Positions 27,010-35,962 of a stretch of DNA of 63,079 nucleotides are shown here, piece by piece. How positions within the stretch are numbered: the first letter of the stretch is position 1; the number at the start of each line of letters is the position of its first letter. Made by a program: the position numbers and the translations under genes. This DNA comes from Alphaproteobacteria bacterium 65-37 (GTDB lineage Bacteria > Pseudomonadota > Alphaproteobacteria > Reyranellales > Reyranellaceae): positions 1-63,079 of the forward strand of contig MKRV01000285.1 in the NCBI GenBank assembly GCA_001897995.1, written 5' to 3'. The notes under the pieces were generated by a model. It was given only the letters and a program-made list of their open reading frames with translations. It was not told the DNA's origin and did no database searches.

Positions 27010-27045
27010 ACGTCGATCGCTTTGAACGTCGATCGCTTTGAACGC
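26982..27045. repeat. Four tandem 16-bp repeats across a stop codon
   Basis: The unit CGATCGCTTTGAACGT occurs four times in a row (26982-26997, 26998-27013, 27014-27029, 27030-27045) with one or two differences per copy. The membrane-protein stop TGA (27007-27009) lies in copy two. Because 16 is not a multiple of three, gain or loss of a unit would change the C-terminal reading frame. Copies three and four are non-coding. Confidence 0.85.
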
Positions 27046-27349
27046 CCGACACAGTGCAACTGTTCGGTTCCCGCACCTTGGGCAGGCTCATGGCGGTACG
27101 GCCGTGAAGGGGTCGACGTCTTCATGACCACAACCGATCGACCGCGCGAAAATGGCCAGCTGAATCGCTAGATGCATTTTTCTTTCGGACGAAGTCGGCG
27201 GTGGCGCACCGAAAGCGAGGGGCGACGTCGACAAGCTAATTGCCACCGTGCCCTGTGATCTTGCACCCGATCCTTCTGGCGCCGCTCCGGGGGCAACGCT
27301 AAGGTTTGCGCCGTCCGCGGCAAAGCCGCCTCAGGGAGGAAAGAAGACT
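27046..27349 (+). promoter_or_regulatory. Leader region of the Liv-type receptor gene
   Basis: About 300 bases between the tandem repeats and the receptor ATG contain no gene that I can support. A small hairpin GCGGC-AAA-GCCGC lies about 15 bases upstream of the GGGAGGA ribosome site and could modulate translation. No promoter consensus stands out. Confidence 0.3.
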
Positions 27350-28576
27350 ATGGGTTTCAGTAAGACCATCCGGTACGCCGGGGTGGTGACGGCTGCCGTG
27401 GCGGCGACCGTGGCCGGCCTCGTCGCCGTTGCGCAGGCGCAAGCGCCCGCGCCGCTCAAGATCGGCGTCATGGAAGGTTTCTCGGGCGTCTATGGCGACC
27501 TCACACAAGGTGAAGTCGAAGCGATGCAGATGGCGATCGACGACTTCGGCGGCAAGGTGCTAGGCCGGCCGATCGAAATCCTGCAGGCCGATCATCAGAC
27601 CAAGCCGGACGTCGGCGCAGCGATCGCCCGCAAATGGTACGACGTCGACGGCGTGAAAATGATCACCGGCATCGGCACCTCGTCGGTCGCACTGGCGGTG
27701 CGCAAGATTGCCCAGGAAAAGGGCATGATCGACATCAACACCGGCGCCGCGTCGGCCGATCTCACCGGCCCGGCCTGCTCGGAAACCGGCGCGCACTGGG
27801 TCTACGACACCTACTCGCTGGCCAAGGTCACCGGCGGCGCGGTCGTGAAGGACGGCGGCGATTCCTGGTACTTCCTCACCGCCGACTATGCCTTCGGTCA
27901 CGCGCTGGAGCGTGACGTGACGGCGGTCGTGCAGGCTGCCGGCGGCAAGGTGCTGGGCGGCGTCAGGCATCCGCTCAGCACGCAGGACTTTTCCTCGTTC
28001 CTGCTGCAGGCCCAGGCTTCGAAGGCCAAGGTCATCGGCCTCGCCAATGCCGGTCAGGACACGATCAACTCGATCAAGCAGGCCGGCGAGTTCGGCATCA
28101 CCAAGGGCGGCCAGCGCCTGGCCGGTCTCCTCGTCTTCTCGACCGACGTTGCCGCGCTCACCCTGCCGGTGGCGCAGGGCCTGGTGCTCACCGAGTCGTT
28201 CTACTGGGATCTCAACGACGAGACCCGCGCCTGGACCAAGCGCTTCCGCGCCAAGAAGGACAAGATCCCCAGCATGCTGACGGTCGGCGTCTACAGCTCG
28301 ACCCTGCACTACCTCAAGGCTGTGCAGGCCGCCGGCACCGACGAACCCAAGGCAGTGATGGCCAAGATGCGCGAGCTTCCGGTCAACGACGTCATGACCA
28401 AGAATGGCAAGCTGCGCGAGGACGGCCGCCTCGAGCGCGACATGTACCTCTTCCAGGTCAAGACGCCTGCCGAGTCCAAGAGCAAGGACGACATCTACAA
28501 GCTGATCGCCACCGTGCCCGGTAACGAAGCCTATCGCCCGATGAAGGACGGCAAGTGCCCGTTCGTGAAGGGCTGA
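27350..28576 (+). CDS. Liv-type ABC transporter substrate-binding protein
   Basis: 408-aa periplasmic receptor of the branched-chain amino acid/urea/amide class (PF13458). A signal peptide is present, with cleavage after AQA at about residue 30. The mature protein begins LKIGVMEGFSGVYGDL.QGEVEAMQMAIDDFGGKVLGRPIEI, typical of the family. CAGGGAGGA precedes the ATG. It is followed by a strong terminator and so is transcribed alone. It is the only candidate receptor near the livGFHM operon 2.2 kb away on the other strand. Confidence 0.9.
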   Translation: MGFSKTIRYAGVVTAAVAATVAGLVAVAQAQAPAPLKIGVMEGFSGVYGDLTQGEVEAMQMAIDDFGGKVLGRPIEILQADHQTKPDVGAAIARKWYDVDGVKMITGIGTSSVALAVRKIAQEKGMIDINTGAASADLTGPACSETGAHWVYDTYSLAKVTGGAVVKDGGDSWYFLTADYAFGHALERDVTAVVQAAGGKVLGGVRHPLSTQDFSSFLLQAQASKAKVIGLANAGQDTINSIKQAGEFGITKGGQRLAGLLVFSTDVAALTLPVAQGLVLTESFYWDLNDETRAWTKRFRAKKDKIPSMLTVGVYSSTLHYLKAVQAAGTDEPKAVMAKMRELPVNDVMTKNGKLREDGRLERDMYLFQVKTPAESKSKDDIYKLIATVPGNEAYRPMKDGKCPFVKG

Positions 28577-28617
28577 GCTTCGAGAGCTGAAGTGATCGGT
28601 TGAAACGGTCGAAGGGA

Positions 28618-28648
28618 GGGGCGTTCCACGGGACGCCCCTTTTTCTTT
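28618..28648 (+). terminator. Rho-independent terminator after the Liv receptor
   Basis: GGGGCGT (28618-28624) pairs with ACGCCCC (28633-28639), and TTTTTCTTT follows directly. The position, 40 bases after the receptor stop, and the T-run make this a convincing terminator for the plus strand. Confidence 0.85.
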
Positions 28649-28772
28649 GGCTCCGCAACGGTACTTTGCGCACGAAGACTGACGCCACCGTCATTTCCTT
28701 GACGCGCCTTCGGTTGTCACGTCTGATATCGGCAAGCTCGACGTCAACGGGCAGAGTTGGGAGTAACGCCGC

Positions 28773-30101
28773 GTGACAGCGCACGATCAGACAGCGAACA
28801 ACCGGACAGCGCACGACCGGCCCCTCAAAGGTGCCTGGGGGATCACCGCCCTCGTCTTCCTGTTCATGCTGATCAACTTCGCCGACAAGATCGTCGTTGG
28901 CCTGGCGGCCAAGCCGATCATGGAAGAGCTGAAGCTGACGCCCGATCAGTTCGGTCTACTGGGCTCGTCGTTCTTCTTCCTGTTTGCCGTCGCCGGCATT
29001 CTCGGCGGCTTCCTGGCCAATCGCGTGCAGACCCGTCACATGCTGTTCGGCATGGCGATTATCTGGTCGCTGGTGCAGTTTCCCGTGCTGGCGCTCGCGA
29101 CCTTCGAGACCCTGATCGTCTGCCGCATCCTGCTGGGGGCCGGCGAAGGACCGGCCGGCGCCGTCGCGACCCACGCGCTCTACAAGTGGTTTCCCGACTC
29201 GCTGCGCGGCGTGCCGACCGCCATCGTGGCGCAGGGCTCGGCGCTCGGCGTCATCATCGCCGTGCCGGCGCTGAACTACATCATCGTGACCTACACCTGG
29301 CACTGGGCCTTCGGGGCCCTCGGCATCGCCGGCCTAGTATGGGCGGTGCTGTGGCTGATCTTCGGCCGCGAGGGCACGTTGGTCGATCCGCCCGTGCATG
29401 CTGCAGCCGAAGGCGAACCCGTTCCCTACCGCCATCTGCTGAGCAGTCCCAGCATCGTCGCGGCCTGCTGCGCGGCCTTCGCGAGCTACTGGGGCCTGGC
29501 GCTCGGCCTCACCTGGTTCACCGCCTACCTGGTCGAAGGGCTGGGCTTCAGCCAGACGATGGGCGGCAATCTCTCCATCCTGCCTTGGATCTTCGGCATG
29601 GTGGTGGTGCTGACCGGCGGCTGGATCTCCCAGCGGCTGAAGAAAAAGGGCGTGTCGAGCCGCATCTGCCGTGGCGTCTTCCCGGCCGCCACGGTCATCC
29701 TGGGCGGCTGCATCCTGCCCCTCATCGCCATCGCCCCCTCGCCGGCGCTCAAGGTCGCGATCCTGACGATCGGCACGGCCCTCGGCAGCACCATCTACGT
29801 GGTCACGCCGATGATCGTGAGCGAGCTCACGCCGCACGGCCAGCGTGCCGCCATGTTGGCCATCGTCGGAGCGATCTACACCTCGGCCGGCGTGCTCGCC
29901 CCCTGGGCGATGGGCAAGGCAATCCAAGGCGCTGCGAGCCGGCTGGCCGGCTACGAGCAGGGCTTCGTCATGCTGAGCGCCCTGCTGATCGTCGGCGGCC
30001 TGATCGGTGTCCTGTTCATCCGGCCCGAAGCGGACAGGCAACGGCTGGCTGCCCGCTTCGGCGTGACACCCGATTCAGCGCCCTCGCCGGCCCGGCCCTG
30101 A
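28773..30101 (+). CDS. MFS transporter
   Basis: 442-aa major facilitator superfamily carrier with twelve predicted helices. LINFADKIVVGLAAKPIMEELKLTPDQFGLLGSSFF is the first-helix signature of the anion:cation symporter-like group, and a conserved acidic/arginine loop follows TM2-3 (FLANRVQTRH). It starts with GTG at 28773, with GGGAG at a usable distance upstream. Organic-anion uptake is inferred from the subgroup only. It stands alone, 170 bases downstream of the receptor gene and its terminator. Confidence 0.88.
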   Translation: MTAHDQTANNRTAHDRPLKGAWGITALVFLFMLINFADKIVVGLAAKPIMEELKLTPDQFGLLGSSFFFLFAVAGILGGFLANRVQTRHMLFGMAIIWSLVQFPVLALATFETLIVCRILLGAGEGPAGAVATHALYKWFPDSLRGVPTAIVAQGSALGVIIAVPALNYIIVTYTWHWAFGALGIAGLVWAVLWLIFGREGTLVDPPVHAAAEGEPVPYRHLLSSPSIVAACCAAFASYWGLALGLTWFTAYLVEGLGFSQTMGGNLSILPWIFGMVVVLTGGWISQRLKKKGVSSRICRGVFPAATVILGGCILPLIAIAPSPALKVAILTIGTALGSTIYVVTPMIVSELTPHGQRAAMLAIVGAIYTSAGVLAPWAMGKAIQGAASRLAGYEQGFVMLSALLIVGGLIGVLFIRPEADRQRLAARFGVTPDSAPSPARP

Positions 30102-30208
30102 TTTCGAGGCTGGAGCATTCGACAGAGGCGCTTTGGTTGGCGCGATCTGCGGAAGATTGACAAGCATTTGATCGGTGGCGACCATGGGTCGTCGCAACGG
30201 TAATTTGA

Positions 30209-31147
30209 ATGCAAGACATCGGCAACAGAACGGCCTTAAGGACAATAATCGAGCATCAACTTGCGACTTGGCCGGAACACAGTCGTTACCTTGAGGCGAG
30301 TTTTGCTGACCGTCCGCCGACAGTCCTCGACATATCGGACGAGATAGCAGCAGTCGTATTGCAACTGGCCGAGCATTCACCGCACGGTTTGACGGGCATT
30401 TGCGAGGATTATCGGTTTCTCTGCCAAGAGATCATCCTGCCCGAAGAGTTGCACTTTCGAAGAAACGGCTGCTATCGACTGGCCTCGGCCGCCGACGCCT
30501 ACCGGGAAGTCTATTCGAATCAGCCGCTCATGCGCCGCTATATGTCTGGCCTGCTGATGTCGAATGTCTTGTGGGATCCTCACGCTCGGGCGATCGAATC
30601 CTACGTGACCCACTATCTGCCGTCTCTATCGGACGGCGCAGACCATCTCGAGATCGGGCCCGGCCACGGCCTTCTGCTCTATTTTGCAGCTTCGCTGCCC
30701 AGCCTCTCGACCATCTCGGGGTGGGATATCAGCCCCGCCAGCGTTGCTCACACCCAGAGCGTCCTGGACGCCATGGGAGCCGCGCAAAAGGTTCGGCTCC
30801 AGCTGCATAACCTGCTTCACCGCAATACGGGCATGTCCGGGAGCTTCGACAGCATAACGATGAGCGAGCTGTTGGAGCATCTGGAGGACCCGGCCGCAGC
30901 CCTGCGAGCGGCGCACGATCTCTTGCGACCCGAAGGGCGCCTATGGGTAAACATACCGGTGAACAGCCCCGCACCCGACCACATCTACCTGCTTCAAACG
31001 ACCGACGAAGCCTGCCGGCTGGTGGAAGCATCGGGCTTCGACGTCATCGATCAGAAATTCTTTCCGATGACCGGCAGCAGCCTCGAGCGCGCACGCCGCA
31101 ATCAACTTTCGATTTCATGCGTGATAACGGCCAGGCGCGCAGGGTGA
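30209..31147 (+). CDS. SAM methyltransferase with an N-terminal helical domain
   Basis: 312-aa protein in the AT-richer island. Residues 1-135 form a separate, probably helical domain with an invariant-looking stretch ICEDYRFLCQEIILPEELHFRRNGCYRL and RYMSGLLMSNVLWDPHA. The C-terminal half is a class I methyltransferase: HLEIGPGHGLLLYFAA (SAM site), ISGWDISPASV, and SFDSITMSELLEHLEDP. I think it belongs to the adjacent acyl-carrier cluster, on which it converges, because its base composition matches. The acceptor could be a carrier-bound acyl group or a glycan; nothing in the sequence decides. Confidence 0.75.
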   Translation: MQDIGNRTALRTIIEHQLATWPEHSRYLEASFADRPPTVLDISDEIAAVVLQLAEHSPHGLTGICEDYRFLCQEIILPEELHFRRNGCYRLASAADAYREVYSNQPLMRRYMSGLLMSNVLWDPHARAIESYVTHYLPSLSDGADHLEIGPGHGLLLYFAASLPSLSTISGWDISPASVAHTQSVLDAMGAAQKVRLQLHNLLHRNTGMSGSFDSITMSELLEHLEDPAAALRAAHDLLRPEGRLWVNIPVNSPAPDHIYLLQTTDEACRLVEASGFDVIDQKFFPMTGSSLERARRNQLSISCVITARRAG

Positions 31148-31173
31148 AAGGGCGCCGTATCTGCAGGGGCAGC

Positions 31174-32247
31174 TCAGGGTCTTGAGGGACGACGGAACAG
31201 CGCAAAAGCCCGATCGAGGAGACCGACGGGCCTCGGCACGTCCGGAATATCTGTCACCTCGACCTCCTCAGCCGGCGCAGGCACATCGAAGCGCACTGTC
31301 CTCATGTACGGCGTCCCACCATCCTTCTGGTCGGACCACATGATCCACCACTGGCACTTCGCGCAGACCTTGCCCAATTCGCTGGTCGGGTCTTCGTACA
31401 TGTCGCAGAGCTTGTCGTAGGCGTCCTGCAACGACGTGGTGGCGATATTCGGAAGCCAAGTCGTGTCCGATTCGTGCGATTGGACCATCATGGCGCAACA
31501 AGGAGTGATGGTACCCGAGGGCAAGACATAGAGCTGGATGTGGCAATCGTTCCGCTTCTCTGGAACGTAGAAGAGATTCCGGAACTTCCAGACGTCGTAA
31601 TATTCGGCATGGAAGTGGATGGCATCGACCTTGGAAGACCAGAACGCCGCAAACTCCTCCATCCGGTCCTTTGTATCGCCGATCAAGATGCAGTTCACTT
31701 CGACATTGATGTCGGAGATGTCCTTCTTCCGCTCCTTCAGGTAGTCGATGGTCGAAAGCACGCGTTCCAGCTCTCCGCCGCGGCGGATCTTGGCGTACTG
31801 TCTCGGCTCGATATGGTCGACGCTGAATCGAAACTCCCGCACGCCCATCGCCAGCATTTCTTCGAGGCGCTCGGGCGGCATCGATTGCCCATGGCTCAGA
31901 ACATGGACCGGATGCCCGAGTTCGGTCGTCTTGCGCAGGTGATCCATGGCGTTCGGATCTTGGAAGAAATCCCCGGTCGCGGCGAAATGAACCTTCTTGC
32001 CGGGTGAGACCTGACGAACCCCTTTCTCGACAAGGTCAGGGGCGAGCGTCTTGGCCTTCTTGGTGGCATTCGGTCCATTGAAGTGACAGAAGACACAGCT
32101 CAGTTCGCAGACCTCGGTCGTCGAAAAGCCGTAGAAATCGAACTCCGGGGCACGCTCGACACGCGGCGTAAAAGGTGCCGCAGTCACGCTCTCGAGCGTC
32201 TTGGCTTCGATGGCCCGCCTCGATGGCGCCTTGGCCTCATCGGTCAT
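31174..32247 (-). CDS. Radical SAM/SPASM-like enzyme
   Basis: 357-aa radical SAM protein, last gene of the seven-gene operon. The 4Fe-4S motif Cys47-x3-Cys51-x2-Cys54 lies in FSTTEVCELSCVFCHFNGPN. The TIM-barrel part continues with FAATGDFFQDPNAMDHL and VREFRFSVDHI. C-terminal cysteines (DCHIQLYVLPSGTITPCCAMM and CAKCQWW) resemble a SPASM domain binding further clusters, as in peptide- or sugar-modifying enzymes. GGAGG 8 bases before the ATG at 32247 fixes the start. The reaction is unknown; it might be an epimerisation, methylthiolation or dehydrogenation of the product made by the upstream genes. Confidence 0.85.
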   Translation of the reverse strand: MTDEAKAPSRRAIEAKTLESVTAAPFTPRVERAPEFDFYGFSTTEVCELSCVFCHFNGPNATKKAKTLAPDLVEKGVRQVSPGKKVHFAATGDFFQDPNAMDHLRKTTELGHPVHVLSHGQSMPPERLEEMLAMGVREFRFSVDHIEPRQYAKIRRGGELERVLSTIDYLKERKKDISDINVEVNCILIGDTKDRMEEFAAFWSSKVDAIHFHAEYYDVWKFRNLFYVPEKRNDCHIQLYVLPSGTITPCCAMMVQSHESDTTWLPNIATTSLQDAYDKLCDMYEDPTSELGKVCAKCQWWIMWSDQKDGGTPYMRTVRFDVPAPAEEVEVTDIPDVPRPVGLLDRAFALFRRPSRP

Positions 32248-32353
32248 TCGATCTTCCTCCGGATCGCGCCAGTATCGATGATGCTCGGGCTTCCGGCAAT
32301 GTCGCCTGGCATCACAATGCACGGCGCAGGCGAAAAACTAGGCAGACGACGGG

Positions 32354-33541
32354 CTAGCGCGGCCCCACAAACTCGAAAAGGGCGTCGCCCCACTTGAGCC
32401 CCTGATCCTCATGATAAACGAAATCATAGAAGTCGAAGAGCTTGAACCCGCAGCGCTCGAGAATTGAGATCACATCCCCCGCCCGGCTCTGCTCCTTGTA
32501 GAGCGATGAAAAGATAAGCTCCGTCAGGACATATCTTACTTTTCCCGAGCTCAGCTCTTCCAACGCGCCGGCGAGGATTTGGGCTTCGTGCCCCTGCGTG
32601 TCGAGCTTCAGGATATCGACCGCTTCGAGCTTCTCCTCCCTGAGAATATCCCCCAACGTCTGGAGGGTCACTGGCACTTGGGCCAAAGGTTCGATTTGTC
32701 CGTCCATCAGTTGACCAGCACCGGCCGCTACGGGCGAAAGGGCGTTGATTGCGGGATTCGTGAAGGCATGCAGCGTTGCCGTCCCTCCCTTCCCACTTAC
32801 GCCGGCATTGCGCGGGCGAACCTGGGCCATCGCCGCAAAGCGATGCCGAAGACGGTCGAAGGTTTGCGGATGCGGTTCCATTGCCAGGACGGTTGCCCGA
32901 GGGAAGGCCTCGAGAAATCGCGCGACCATATCCCCGACATTCGCGCCAACATCGATGACGACCGGATTGTCGCGTCCGATCTTCTCCCTCAGATCTTCGA
33001 CGGCACTCTTGGCAAGAAAGCCTCGTTCCCGGGCCTTGCCCTTGTCGACGAGATGGCCGCCAAGACGCCCGAGTACGATGCCGACCGAGGCAGCATCCTC
33101 GCGGTTTCTCAGCACCACCGCTCGCGCCGCAGCGGCGTCCGGCGCCTCCAGCACGACACGATGCTGGCCCTGGCCGAGTTCGACCCTGTCGATGAAGGTC
33201 GAGAAATCAGCAGCAACGACGCCCAGCTCCAGCCGGCCGGCCTCTACGGCCAGTTCCGCTTCGATACGCAAGCCCGAGCCCACTGCGGCATGAACTGGCA
33301 GTTCGTTCTCCCAGCTCGCAATGTAGGCCCAAGGGCTCAGATCACCGGAAAGCGTCAGCGGCCGTTCCTCGACCTTGATAGAGTCGACATGAAGGCGGAA
33401 ATTGCCCAGCGTGAACGCTGAAGGCGGCACCTCCCTCTTCGAAGCCGCAGCCCGGTTGCGTGCAATACCGAGGCCCGCGGCGAGGTTCCTCATCGCCTGA
33501 GAGAGATTAGGAGTCGTAATGGATTTGGTCCTCTTCGCCAC
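32354..33541 (-). CDS. FkbM-family methyltransferase with N-terminal domain
   Basis: 395-aa protein. Residues about 40-165 form a beta-rich domain (FTLGNFRLHVDSIKVEERPLTLSGDL..WAYIASWENELPV) that I do not recognise. From about 190 the FkbM fold is plain: PVVIDVGANVGDMVARFLE and VLAMEPHPQTFDRL for SAM, and VDILKLDTQGHEAQILAGAL near the end. FkbM enzymes O-methylate sugars or polyketides. A GTG at 33541 is the first start; no ribosome site precedes it, so translation might begin later (for example MRNLAAGLG). The gap of 200 bases to FkbH is the largest in the operon. Confidence 0.82.
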   Translation of the reverse strand: MAKRTKSITTPNLSQAMRNLAAGLGIARNRAAASKREVPPSAFTLGNFRLHVDSIKVEERPLTLSGDLSPWAYIASWENELPVHAAVGSGLRIEAELAVEAGRLELGVVAADFSTFIDRVELGQGQHRVVLEAPDAAAARAVVLRNREDAASVGIVLGRLGGHLVDKGKARERGFLAKSAVEDLREKIGRDNPVVIDVGANVGDMVARFLEAFPRATVLAMEPHPQTFDRLRHRFAAMAQVRPRNAGVSGKGGTATLHAFTNPAINALSPVAAGAGQLMDGQIEPLAQVPVTLQTLGDILREEKLEAVDILKLDTQGHEAQILAGALEELSSGKVRYVLTELIFSSLYKEQSRAGDVISILERCGFKLFDFYDFVYHEDQGLKWGDALFEFVGPR

Positions 33542-33741
33542 GTACGGTCGGCTTCAAACGATCAGTCACGCGACCTTGCAATAGCTCCCGTCACGAGCAT
33601 TTCTTCCTGTATCCGGGGCTGCAACGTTCTACGAGCTTGGTCGGCATGGATGACAAATCCCCGCCGCTTCTTCTACTCCGCGATTGTGCGGCAGCGAGCC
33701 AAAACTCGCAACAAAGCAAAAACGTGCGCCGCACCGACTAT
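33542..33741. other. Non-coding gap inside the acyl-carrier operon
   Basis: Between the FkbH-like stop and the FkbM-type start lie 200 bases in an otherwise compact operon. No supported ORF, terminator hairpin or promoter consensus is evident to me. It may hold an internal promoter for the FkbM and radical SAM genes. Confidence 0.35.
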
Positions 33742-35634
33742 CTACCAAGGCCCGAAGGGAAGCTGCTGCGGGACAAACTGCGACAATTCCAGTCGATACA
33801 AACACCTCCCCGTCCCGTCGCGCTCGACCTCCGTGAAACGAAGCTTCGAATAGTGATCGGCGACCATGGCGTTCTTGGCCGTCGGTAGATAGCGACCATG
33901 AATGGCGGCAACCCCCTTCGCCTGCGCCGCCTTCACAATCTCGGCCAGCACCGCCTCTTCGACTTTCCGGCCAAGCACCCGACAGCTCATCAGCCACGTA
34001 TCGATGTCCCAGATCGTCGATCCGCTTTCGACCGACGACCGGCAAATGACGACGCAGATCATGCCGAAGTCGCCGAAGCGGTCCCGCAATCGTACCTGAA
34101 GCGTGAACACTTCGGAGTCGGCTTCAAAGGCAGCGACCTCTACCTCGGTGTATCGACGCGTTGTGAGGTTGAACTGATTCGACTTGTTGATGAGTTGCGA
34201 AATGCGAGACCGCCCGACCGAGTCAAATGGGGCGAAGCTGATGGCCATCTGAAGTGAGCTCAAATAATCACCGAGGTCGCGCGACTTGACCATCACCTCC
34301 GCCCGGCGCACGGCATCGCTGTAGGATTGAGCCCGCCCACGATCCTCTTCCGTGAACGTCACGGCTTCGAAGTAACCGGCGGCACTCAAGGTCCAGGGAT
34401 ACCACGCGGGATCCGCCGGCAATTCGGGCACCGCGACCATCGGCAGGGCGGCTCGAAGCTGAGCCCGCTCCGCGCCGTTGTCATCGAGAAACACCAGGGA
34501 GTCGAGGCCGAGCGAAAGGGAGGCCGCAATGGCCTCGACATTGTTGGCTTTGTCCACCCAGTTCGCTTGAAAGACAGCGATGTGCTCGTCTCGCAGCAAC
34601 ATATCCGGATGATCGAGGAATACGCGACGCGCCGTGGCTTCGTCATTCTTGGAACAGACGGCAAGGACGATGCCGCGATTCCTCAAGTCGAGCGCCAACG
34701 CCTGGACAGCGCTGAACGCCTCTCCCTCCGGCGTGCCTGGGCCTACTTTCAACCCCTCGATTCCATCGTCGCCGACAACGCCTCCCCAGATCGTATTGTC
34801 CAAGTCGAGGACCAGACACTTGCGGCTCTTGCCTCGAATGGCGCCCAAAAGCCGCCCCACGTGGTCGGCATAGATAGGGTTGCATTCGGCGCTGAACGGC
34901 AGCTTGTAGAGTTGCCACTGCGCCGGATCGAACCAAACATCCGCTCCCACGGCGGCGGCCAAGGCCTGGACGTCGAGAAGGTAGCTGCCGGTTTCCTCCG
35001 CCAGGCGCGCGATTGCAGTATTGAGTTCCTCCAAGAGGTTTCGCAGCGACCCCTGGACCCGTCGCTCGTAACTTCCGAACAATGGCATGTTTGGTATGGG
35101 AACCGTCTGCAGGATCACCGGGGCGCCACCGTGCTGACGCAGCCCCGACACCGCCGCTCGCAAGACGTCGATCCCGTCCAACGCGCCGCTCCGCGCGGCT
35201 TCGCTCAAAGCCGGTCGCACAAGATTGAACCAGCGATGGTCGGTGGCGATGAGGACCGCATCCAGGCTGCCATCATTGACGGTCGACTGGGGGTCAAGCG
35301 CCTGCTGCAGAACGCTGTCATACGCCCCCAGCGCGACCTCCAAAGCGACGCCGTGACGCGCGGCCGCGGCCTGAAGGCCGTCGGCTACCAGATCGTAGGT
35401 CGAGTTCGCGAGTATCCCGAGCCGAAAGGAAGACAGTGGCTCCAATGTCCGACCGCTGGCCAGGATACGAGAAATTGCCTTTCCGAGCGCATTCGCCTCG
35501 GACGCATTCAGCCGATGGGTCGCGAGATGCTGAATGACGCCGGGCAGGTCTTTCTGATCAGGGGCGAGCGCCTTGCATCTCGCGCGATAGTCGGAAGGAG
35601 CCTCCGGCAACCACGACAGTTCTGTGACCCGCAT
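33742..35634 (-). CDS. FkbH-like HAD-IIIC protein (glyceryl-ACP forming type)
   Basis: 630-aa protein of the FkbH family. Known members dephosphorylate 1,3-bisphosphoglycerate and load the glyceryl group on an acyl carrier protein. Residues about 70-265 form an SGNH-like N-terminal domain. The HAD core starts at 273 with LVLDLDNTIWGGVVGDDG, where Asp277, Asp279 and Thr281 are the catalytic set. It continues through VCSKNDEATA and VFLDDNGAERAQL, and a GNAT-like C-terminal domain closes the protein (IHGRYLPTAKNAMVADHYSKLRF). The ATG at 35634 is 4 bases past the acyl carrier stop, so the two are coupled. The pairing with a dedicated carrier is the strongest functional clue of the cluster. Confidence 0.88.
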   Translation of the reverse strand: MRVTELSWLPEAPSDYRARCKALAPDQKDLPGVIQHLATHRLNASEANALGKAISRILASGRTLEPLSSFRLGILANSTYDLVADGLQAAAARHGVALEVALGAYDSVLQQALDPQSTVNDGSLDAVLIATDHRWFNLVRPALSEAARSGALDGIDVLRAAVSGLRQHGGAPVILQTVPIPNMPLFGSYERRVQGSLRNLLEELNTAIARLAEETGSYLLDVQALAAAVGADVWFDPAQWQLYKLPFSAECNPIYADHVGRLLGAIRGKSRKCLVLDLDNTIWGGVVGDDGIEGLKVGPGTPEGEAFSAVQALALDLRNRGIVLAVCSKNDEATARRVFLDHPDMLLRDEHIAVFQANWVDKANNVEAIAASLSLGLDSLVFLDDNGAERAQLRAALPMVAVPELPADPAWYPWTLSAAGYFEAVTFTEEDRGRAQSYSDAVRRAEVMVKSRDLGDYLSSLQMAISFAPFDSVGRSRISQLINKSNQFNLTTRRYTEVEVAAFEADSEVFTLQVRLRDRFGDFGMICVVICRSSVESGSTIWDIDTWLMSCRVLGRKVEEAVLAEIVKAAQAKGVAAIHGRYLPTAKNAMVADHYSKLRFTEVERDGTGRCLYRLELSQFVPQQLPFGPW

Positions 35635-35638
35635 GGCA

Positions 35639-35899
35639 CTAGCTTGCTTTTGCCGTCGTCTTCTCCGCGATTGCGCTGACGAGTTCGCCGACATTCTTGA
35701 GTGAAGACACCTCGACGGTCGTCAACCGCACTTTGAATTCCTGCTCAGTCGCAACCATCAGCCTGACATGGGCCAGGCTATCCCATCCCTCGACATCGTT
35801 GGCCGTGGTCGTCAACTTCAGCTCGAGGTCATCCAAATCAAGCACGTCGCGAAAAACAGCGGTAAGGCGCTGAAGTATATGGTCTTGATTCTGAAGCAT
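35639..35899 (-). CDS. Acyl carrier protein
   Basis: 86-aa discrete carrier protein. The phosphopantetheine attachment Ser41 lies in the motif EGWDSLAHVRLM, with the usual acidic helix one (FRDVLDLDDLEL) and helix two. The ATG at 35899 has AAGGAC just upstream; a frame extending to 35941 lacks this. The last codons sit 4 bases before the FkbH-like start. This is not the housekeeping fatty-acid ACP (which has the GADSLDTVE form), so it probably serves the FkbH-like enzyme and the MaoC/KR protein. A phosphopantetheinyl transferase must come from elsewhere. Confidence 0.9.
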   Translation of the reverse strand: MLQNQDHILQRLTAVFRDVLDLDDLELKLTTTANDVEGWDSLAHVRLMVATEQEFKVRLTTVEVSSLKNVGELVSAIAEKTTAKAS

Positions 35900-35962
35900 C
35901 CGAACGTCCTTCTGAGCAGCATTGCCTTTGGTTTCTAGCAAACTTCGACCGTACTTGCAGCG

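Noticed and set aside
26982..27045. CRISPR-like repeats
   Set aside because: The four 16-bp units are directly adjacent without spacers, and no cas genes are present.
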